The notes below the pieces were generated by a model that was given only the letters and a program-made list of their open reading frames with translations, was not told the origin of the DNA and did no database searches. A DNA stretch of 64,000 nt from Asterias amurensis (lineage: Eukaryota; Echinodermata; Asteroidea; Forcipulatida; Asteriidae), in the NCBI RefSeq assembly GCF_032118995.1, contig NC_092654.1, positions 7,634,284 to 7,698,283 of the forward strand. Reading direction: 5' to 3'. This document shows positions 57,873 through 64,000 of this stretch, in pieces; position 1 is the first letter of the stretch, and every line of letters starts with the position of its first letter. Position numbers and translations under genes: made by a program.

Positions 57873-58880
57873 GAATAAGCATTCCACCATGGTAGTCTTT
57901 CGTTACATGTGTAACAAAGTTCATGGCGTTAATTGAAACCAGTAAATAAAACTCTGGAACAAATTTGTCATAGATATTGTATTTTTCTCAATAAAAATAT
58001 ATAATTAAAGTGGACATAATCAAATCTTTTAGAAAAAACTACCAGAAGAGGTATTATTATTAAAGTAGGTTTGAATATGTTAGTCAGATCATTGAATATT
58101 CATGAGAATGTGGTCAAGTAGTCGGAGCCTGGACTTGCATATCTATAGTTGTGCACTCGACCAATGGCAAGAATGCAAGTTTCGAATCCCGCGTGCGCCC
58201 GAGTAATGGAAGCCTGTGTTTTTAATTTTCACAGAACTCGATAAAATACTGAGTATGCAGTGCTTATAATACAAATCGGTGTAAGAGTTCAACCAAAATG
58301 ATAAATTTTGCATCCCCGATCCAAATAATAGCGTTTATCAAATCATTGCGGTACCCGCTGCTAAAACATCGGATTTGAATTACCTCAGCTGTACCGGTCA
58401 ATCTCGGTGGTCTAGTTGGTAAGAATGTCGTCGGGGAATCTCACCCGAGTAGATTACTCTGTTTGTTTGTTTGTTTGTTTGGTTGGTGTTTTTTTAACAG
58501 AACTTGGGAAAGTACTAAGTATACAGTGCCAACACACATCGGTGTAAGGGTAAAAGCAAACTTTTTATTATGTATTCCCCGATACAAATTTAATTAACGG
58601 CTTAGAAAATACTTTGGCTCAGCAATAGTGTTGCCGATACAGCCTAGGAAGCGGCAGACAAGGGATCGTCTGTGGTGAAGTGATTTTTTTATTTCAAACA
58701 TCAGGTAATATAAAGCCACAAGTGAAACGGACTGAGCAGGTTTTAAGAAATTGGGTTGACGATGAAAAGTTAATTCTGCGGGATATGAACCAACGACCTC
58801 CGGATTAACGACCGGCACTCTACCAGCTGAGTTTACAACCCGTTATTGGTGGTCTCCACACAATAGCTCAATGTTTAAAT

Positions 58881-60029
58881 AAACTGCGCCAATAAAGTAT
58901 CTAAACACTTACAAATGGTCAGATTTATCGGAACCTGAAATAGTATACAACAAAATAATTATTCATTTCTATTCACCGTTAACTTCTGCACATTTTGACA
59001 CATCTTGAGTTACGCTACGATGTTGTTGGGTGGATTTATGGGCACTTGAGTGGCTTAAGGTCGAATTTCAAAAGTTGCAAAAGCCCCTATTCACCCCAAT
59101 TCCAGAAGGGAACTCGCACAAGCACCACACACAGACAAAATCAAGACAAAAGACACAAACTCGTTTCGTTTACTTGACCATGAAATTTATTGACCGTGTC
59201 TATAACTCTAAAACTGCTGATATCCTATCCTCAGTTCTTAGTGTGTCCTCCATCACTGTCCTGAACGCCAAGGAGTCGTCTTCTCATACTCCCAATGAGA
59301 CCTCTGATCTGTACCTGGTCAATCCCCTGCCATTTCCTGATCAGGAAGCGTCGCAATCCCTCGAGAGTGGTGTAAGGCTTTATGCACTTTCTTCTGCTGC
59401 AGAAGTCACCCTCGGACGGCCACTCCTTGACAGATCGTCCCCATTTCCCTGAGCTTGGTAGTCATTTTATCATTTACTGACCGTCGCTGGTGACGTTGTA
59501 ACCATGAGCTGCAGCTCGCATCGACATACCGGCTTCTATCAAACCAACGATCCGTCCTCTTTCCTGTTTGATCATTTGAGCCATCTTTCCTGTTGTCTTG
59601 AACCACCTTTCCCTATCTCATCATAATCAGGGATTCTGGCTCTTAACCCATTTTGTTGTATGCCTCCCATCTTTGACCCCTTTGCTTGGTTACTGACAAT
59701 TATTGCTGATGTTCATCACAACCGATTTATCAAACAAGCGACAAAAATTGAAATCGTTTATAAAAGGTGGGCAAAAGAAACGCTGATCTTACTCGTCACA
59801 ATACAACGATTTAGCTTGAATAGGGGCTTTTACAACTTTTGAAATTCGACCTTAAGCCACTCAAGTGTCCATAAATCCACTAAACAACATCGTAGCGCAA
59901 CACAAGATGTGTCAAAATGTGCAGAAATTAACGGTGACTCGAAATGAATAATTATTTTTTGGCATACTATTTCAGGTTCCGATATATCTGACAATTTGTA
60001 AGTGTTTAGATACTTTATTGGCGCAGTTT
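58881..60029. mobile_element. Long-TIR element of 1149 bp without target duplication
   Basis: 213-bp terminal inverted repeats (58881-59093 and 59817-60029), ends AAACTGCGCCAATAAAGTAT and ATACTTTATTGGCGCAGTTT. Cutting it out leaves 'gtttaaatattatttac', exactly the uninterrupted sequence of other alpha blocks (27150, 45750, 55700), so no bases were duplicated. The middle has overlapping open frames (e.g. 59030-59452, 140 residues) with no recognised domain. Confidence 0.85.
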
Positions 60030-60066
60030 ATTATTTACATACATGCTCTATCTTTTATTTATTTAT

Positions 60067-60188
60067 TAGCCCAATCTTTCGACTGGGCAGTAAAAAATTA
60101 GTCTATAGACTCGTTAAGTTGTTCCTCTGCACGGAAATCTTTAGTAAAAGGCGAAAGATTTATGCGAATGCAGTGAAACCAGAGTGCA
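60067..60188 (-). ncRNA. U5: U5 snRNA gene, copy 25 (full length)
   Basis: Loop I, Sm site AATTTTTTAC, hairpin and 3' box AAAAGATAGA all normal. It lies just downstream of the long-TIR element, whose insertion left its 3' flank intact. Confidence 0.92.
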
Positions 60189-60566
60189 GGTTAAGTATTT
60201 CACCATGCTAGTCTTTCTTTACATGTGTTATAAACTTCATGGCGTTAATTGAAGTCAGTAAACAAAACTATTGAACGAATAATTATTCAACCATGTGTAT
60301 AAAATTCAGTCTATTACGAGGGTTGTTTTTTCTCAATCAAACAAGTTGTTTAAAGCGGAATTATATCAATTAGATTAGAAGAAACTATCAAAAGAGTTAT
60401 TATTAAAGTAGGTGTGAATATATTACCGAGAATATTGAATATTCATGAGAATGTGGTCAAGTAGTCGGAGCCTGGACCAAAATTTAGATTCCTTTTCCCC
60501 CGATGCAAAATTAACGTCTTTTTAATCGTTGCGGTACCCGCTGCTAAAACATAAGATTCAAACTGC

Positions 60567-60608
60567 CTCTCTATATTGCAAAGGTAGTTGGTTCGAATCC
60601 CAACCGTG
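60567..60608 (+). repeat. T-arm-only tRNA-like piece, delta block
   Basis: 'gtagttggttcgaatcccaa', then 'ccgtg', has a perfect B box and a paired GTTGG/CCAAC stem, but its A-box half has been replaced by unrelated sequence. Same piece at about 33122, 40863 and 49620. Confidence 0.6.
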
Positions 60609-61258
60609 TATTATTCCTGTCTTTGTTTTCCCCCCTAAGGAACTCGGAAAAGTACTGAGTACACAGTGCTTATAATACAAATCGAAAACGGGTAAAACCA
60701 AATTATACATTTTTTTTTTTATCCCCGATGCAAATTTAACATTTATCAAAAAGTGCGGTACCCGCTGCTAACACTTCGGATTTGAATTTCCTCTAGCTAG
60801 CTGTACCGGTCAATCTCGGTGGTCTATATGGTGAGACAATGCTTAAGAGTTACAAAGGTCGTGGGTTAGAATCCAACCCGAGTACATTACCCGGGTTTTT
60901 TTTTTACAGCACTTGGGAAAATACGAAGTACACAGTGCTTTACACACATCGGTGTAACGGTTAACCAAACTCTTTATTCTTTATCCTCCGATAGAAATTT
61001 ATTTATAACTGCTCCAAAAATACCTGACTCTTTTTTCAAATATCAAATAACAAACCATAAGGGAAACCGACTGGGTAATTTGTTTTTAAATCGGCTGAAC
61101 AGAGAAAATTTATACCAGCGGGATTTTAACCAACGACCTCCGGATTAACGTATCGGCGCTCTACCAACTCAGCTATACAGACCTTCATTGGCCATCTCCA
61201 AAAACAAAGCTGAATATTGAAGCGTTATTTTAGTTCATGTTCTATCTTTTATTTATTT

Positions 61259-61382
61259 ACTAGCACAGTCTTTCGACAGGGCAGCGATAAATTAGTCTAT
61301 AGACTCATTAATTTGTTCCTCTGCACGGAAATCTTTAGTAAAAGGCGAAAGATTTAAGCGAATGCAGTGAAACCAGAGTGCT
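61259..61382 (-). pseudogene. U5: U5 copy 26, decayed Sm site
   Basis: Loop I is normal, but the Sm region reads AATTTATCGC and the terminal hairpin arm is GTGC. The stem flank also has TTAAATC for ATAAATC. Confidence 0.75.
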
Positions 61383-62318
61383 TGATTAGTATTTCACCAT
61401 GGTAGTCTTTCTTTACATGTGTTATAAACTTCATGGCGTTAAAGGAAACAGGCAAACAGAACTCTGGAACAAGTTATTCATACATGTTTACAAATTTTAA
61501 TCTATTGCAAAGGTTGTATTTTTCTCAGTCAAAAAATATACTCAAAGTGGAATTATATCGATTAGACTAGAAGAAACTATCAAAAGGGTGATAATTAAAG
61601 TAGGTTTGAATATATTAGCGAGAAAATTGAATATTCATGAGAATGTGGTCAAGATGTGCGCTTTAGCAATGGCAGGAAAACAAAATTCGAATCCCATGTA
61701 CCCGAGTTACAAGCCTGTGTTTTTAATTTTCATAGAACTCGGTAAAATACTGAGTATACAATGCTTAATACAAACCGTGTTAGGGTAAAACCGAATTATT
61801 ATGTTGTTTTATCTCCTCGATTAACGTTTATCAAATCATTGCGGTACCCGCTGCTAAAACATCGGATTTGAATTGCCTCTAGCTGTACCGGGCAATCTCG
61901 GTGGTCTAGTTGGTAAAACACTGATTTAGGGGTTACAGGGGTCGTTGGTAAGAATCCATCCCGAGTGAGCTACTCATCAGTTTTTCTTTTACAGAACGTT
62001 GGAAAGTAGACTAGTATACAGTGCTAATGCACAACGGTGTGAGAGTAAAACCAAACTTTTTATTCTTAATCCCCAAGTACAAACTTAATTAACTGCTTAG
62101 TAGAAAACACATTGACTTATCACAAAAAAAATGTTTGCGATACAAACTTGGAAGAGGCAGCCAATGGATCGTCTTCAGGGGAAATTACCCTTTTATTATA
62201 TCAAGTCATAAACCACAAGGGAACCGACTGGGTAAACGTTTAATACTCATGCGGGATTTGAACCAACGACCTCCGGATTAACGTATCGGCGCTCATCAAC
62301 TGAGCTACACAACTCTAT

Positions 62319-64000
62319 AGCCCTTTTCCCACTACAGGTATTTCCCGGGAAATTCCCGGGAAATGTTAGTCGATCCGTTCATACTACAAAACATTTCCCG
62401 GGAAATAACATTTTCCCGGGAAATAATTTACCCAGTTAAGGGGTAGGGTTGAAGGAGTTAACCCCGGGAAAAAAACGTTTTTCCCGGGAAAAGCAGCTAG
62501 TGAGAACGACAGCGGGTTTAACTTACCCCACCTTTTGCTTCTACTGTGTTGAGACGTCATTAATCTCGAAAGGTCACAGACGTCAAAAATAGCGCGCCAA
62601 ATAATTCGCGTGGTAACAATAGCCCTTTTTTGTTTTCTCCTTCTGAAAGTGTTTTCGTTTAGGTACGAAAATAAAAGTGAATTACATCTGTAATTTACAA
62701 ATAAATATATGAATCAAAAAAGTTGACCACGTGAATGGAATAGGAATAGAATAAATAGTTGGCGTGAACAAGCTTCCTTCTCGTACACACGCCACGTGTG
62801 TATGGTATTTCTTAATGCGTGTATACTTGGCCGTTGATGGACTTTTGTTGTCCAGAGTCAGGTTTGAGTTCTTCGATCGACATTGCTGTCTACCACCTGA
62901 CAGTAAATATTTTAGTTCAATCTGTTGCTCAATTTGTTACGATGGGTAGAAGTGACCGATGGAGTGATGATGAAATTTTGAAACTAGTTGCATTTTTGGC
63001 CGACGATGCAGTCCAAAAACAGCTAGATGGGCATATAGGCCTACAAGAAACGGGAAAGTTTTCTGCCTGCGTGAAGCTGGATATTAACGGACCCCTGCCC
63101 ATTGCAGATAAAAACTGAAAACCTTGGGAAAAAAGACTATAGGTCGGTATGATAATAGTTTTGTTTTTCAAGGCCTAAATATTTTCTATTGCATAAGTGT
63201 TCTCCTGCAAAAACATTTTTTTTTTTGAAGAAACATACATTTAAAAGTCTCTATGAAGCCATGAAAAAATGCTAGCCAATATAGGGCTAAAGCCTATTCC
63301 GTGTTCTCTCTTTGCACGATGGGAAAACAGCACTGTTGATGTTGGAAGGGAAGAATGCTTCTTTTTCTTTCTACTGCTATTGTCAGATTGTGCAAAATCG
63401 ACTATGCGGTATTTTTTTCTATAAAACCTTTAACTATCTTGGCCCTAACATCGTGGACATTATTATGCAATCCTTCGAAAATGCCATTCAGAAAATTTCT
63501 AGGCCTTACCCCAGGGTTGATGCCCTTAACCCTGCCCCTGAGCAGGGTTAATTATTTACTGGGAAAACGTCATTTCCCGGGAAATTCCCGGGAGTATTTT
63601 TGTAGTGTGAACAGATCAACCAAAAGTTCCCGGGAATTTCCCGGGAAATAACTATAGTGTGAACAGGTAAAAATTGAGGTGAACGCCAACACAAAACCTC
63701 TGGGTAAAACACGGACACAAAAGTCCATTCAATTACAGTTCTCAAAAGAAAAAAAAGCTGTCGCAGATGGAAAGCTCCCTTTCGCTTTTTCTAATAGCAA
63801 CTTGCTCCCACCATTGGCCGCTCTTCATGGTAGACCAGATTGACCTTTGACCAATAAATACTTCCAGCAAGTGCCATGAAACCCGTCAATCGCACGACAA
63901 ATTCCATCTGATTGTTATTCCGCATGTCTTTAAAACACTGTCACAGCAATCGTCTTCTCCTGACAAGACGCCAGCGACGTCTTCCCCGAACTGCAAGACT
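62319..64000 (+). mobile_element. Harbinger-like non-autonomous DNA transposon, left end intact, cut by window edge
   Basis: Left end AGCCCTTTTCCCACTACAG is inverted to the right end of the copy at 34681-36098. The flank ctcTAT gives a 3-bp TAT duplication when compared with that copy's right flank. It contains the same 58-residue Myb/SANT-like frame (62942-63118) and CCCGGG-rich subterminal region (62340-62490). From 62939 on it is almost identical to 34681 onward. Confidence 0.8.

Larger units (their letters stand above)
25490..64000 (-). repeat. Tandem U5 snRNA gene array with higher-order organisation, running off the right edge
   Basis: The blocks, cut at successive U5 3' ends, are: V remnant 25490, alpha 26043, beta+gamma 27203, alpha/beta hybrid 29518, V 30619, alpha 31499, delta 32624, beta (with transposon) 33826, V 36173, beta+gamma 37049, alpha 39245, delta 40354, beta 41546, V (with MITE) 42678, alpha 44636, beta+gamma 45793, alpha 47986, delta 49110, beta 50302, V 51433, beta+gamma 52304, alpha 54621, beta 55743, V 56881, alpha (with long-TIR element) 57752, delta 60067, beta (with transposon) 61259. 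Copies of one block type are nearly identical; types differ strongly outside the U5 gene and its promoter. All U5 copies face the same way. Open frames in the array are short and recur only because the repeats recur; I see no protein gene apart from transposon fragments. Confidence 0.92.

Noticed and set aside
26882-58818. Recurring minus-strand open frames of about 74 residues beginning MPVVNPEVV
   Set aside because: They are translations of the Lys-like tRNA module and adjoining repeat in alpha blocks; no sign of coding constraint.
26398-61142. True tRNA genes in the array
   Set aside because: A and B boxes are good, but the acceptor stems do not close and the anticodon arms are imperfect, so I call them tRNA-like SINE modules.
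27530-61788. Recurring 60-66 residue open frames beginning MIIKVG in the array
   Set aside because: They run through the U5 upstream region and the Ser/Leu-like module of beta blocks. They recur because the blocks recur, and they show no protein domain.

Overview
The window is animal nuclear DNA: AT-rich, intron-rich and full of small DNA transposons and tRNA-derived repeats. The mix (a spliced extracellular-matrix-type gene, many TTAA-site MITEs, and a tandem spliceosomal snRNA array like those described in sea urchins) suggests a marine invertebrate deuterostome, perhaps an echinoderm. That placement is inference from style, not from a species-specific match.

Left part (about 0.5-20.6 kb): one gene on the minus strand. 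I model eight coding exons whose splice phases all fit. They encode a secreted protein of about 566 residues: signal peptide, thrombospondin-N-terminal/laminin-G-like (TSPN) domain, Thr/Pro-rich linker, short coiled coil, VWC domain, EGF-like domain, Kunitz domain and a short tail. The stop codon is followed 15 bases later by AATAAA. The introns hold MITEs, tRNA-like SINE fragments, a LINE remnant, an inverted array of 125-bp repeats, and two places where an exon's 3' edge plus its splice donor has been tandemly duplicated.

Middle (20.6-25.5 kb): no gene recognised. It holds the probable 5' end of the gene above and three elements flanked by TTAA or TTAA-like tetranucleotides.

Right part (25.5 kb to the window end): a tandem array of U5 spliceosomal RNA genes, all on the minus strand. 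I count 26 U5 or U5-derived copies: 16 full-length standard copies, 5 copies of a variant class lacking the normal loop I, and 5 copies truncated at the 3' end. A 27th site at the left edge keeps only the 3' flank. Most copies are separated by 0.8-1.2 kb. Each block also carries plus-strand tRNA-like modules (serine/leucine-like, and glutamate-like in most blocks) and a minus-strand lysine-like module, all with Pol III A/B-box-like motifs. I name the blocks alpha, beta, delta, V and beta+gamma; they follow an irregular higher-order pattern (alpha-delta-beta-V-beta/gamma). Three different DNA transposons sit inside the array. One of them lies at the same nucleotide in two array segments, so the array was still duplicating after that insertion.

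The most notable findings are the U5 array itself and the V-type U5 variant. The V copies keep stem I, Sm site, terminal hairpin, upstream promoter-like element and 3' box, but not the exon-aligning loop.
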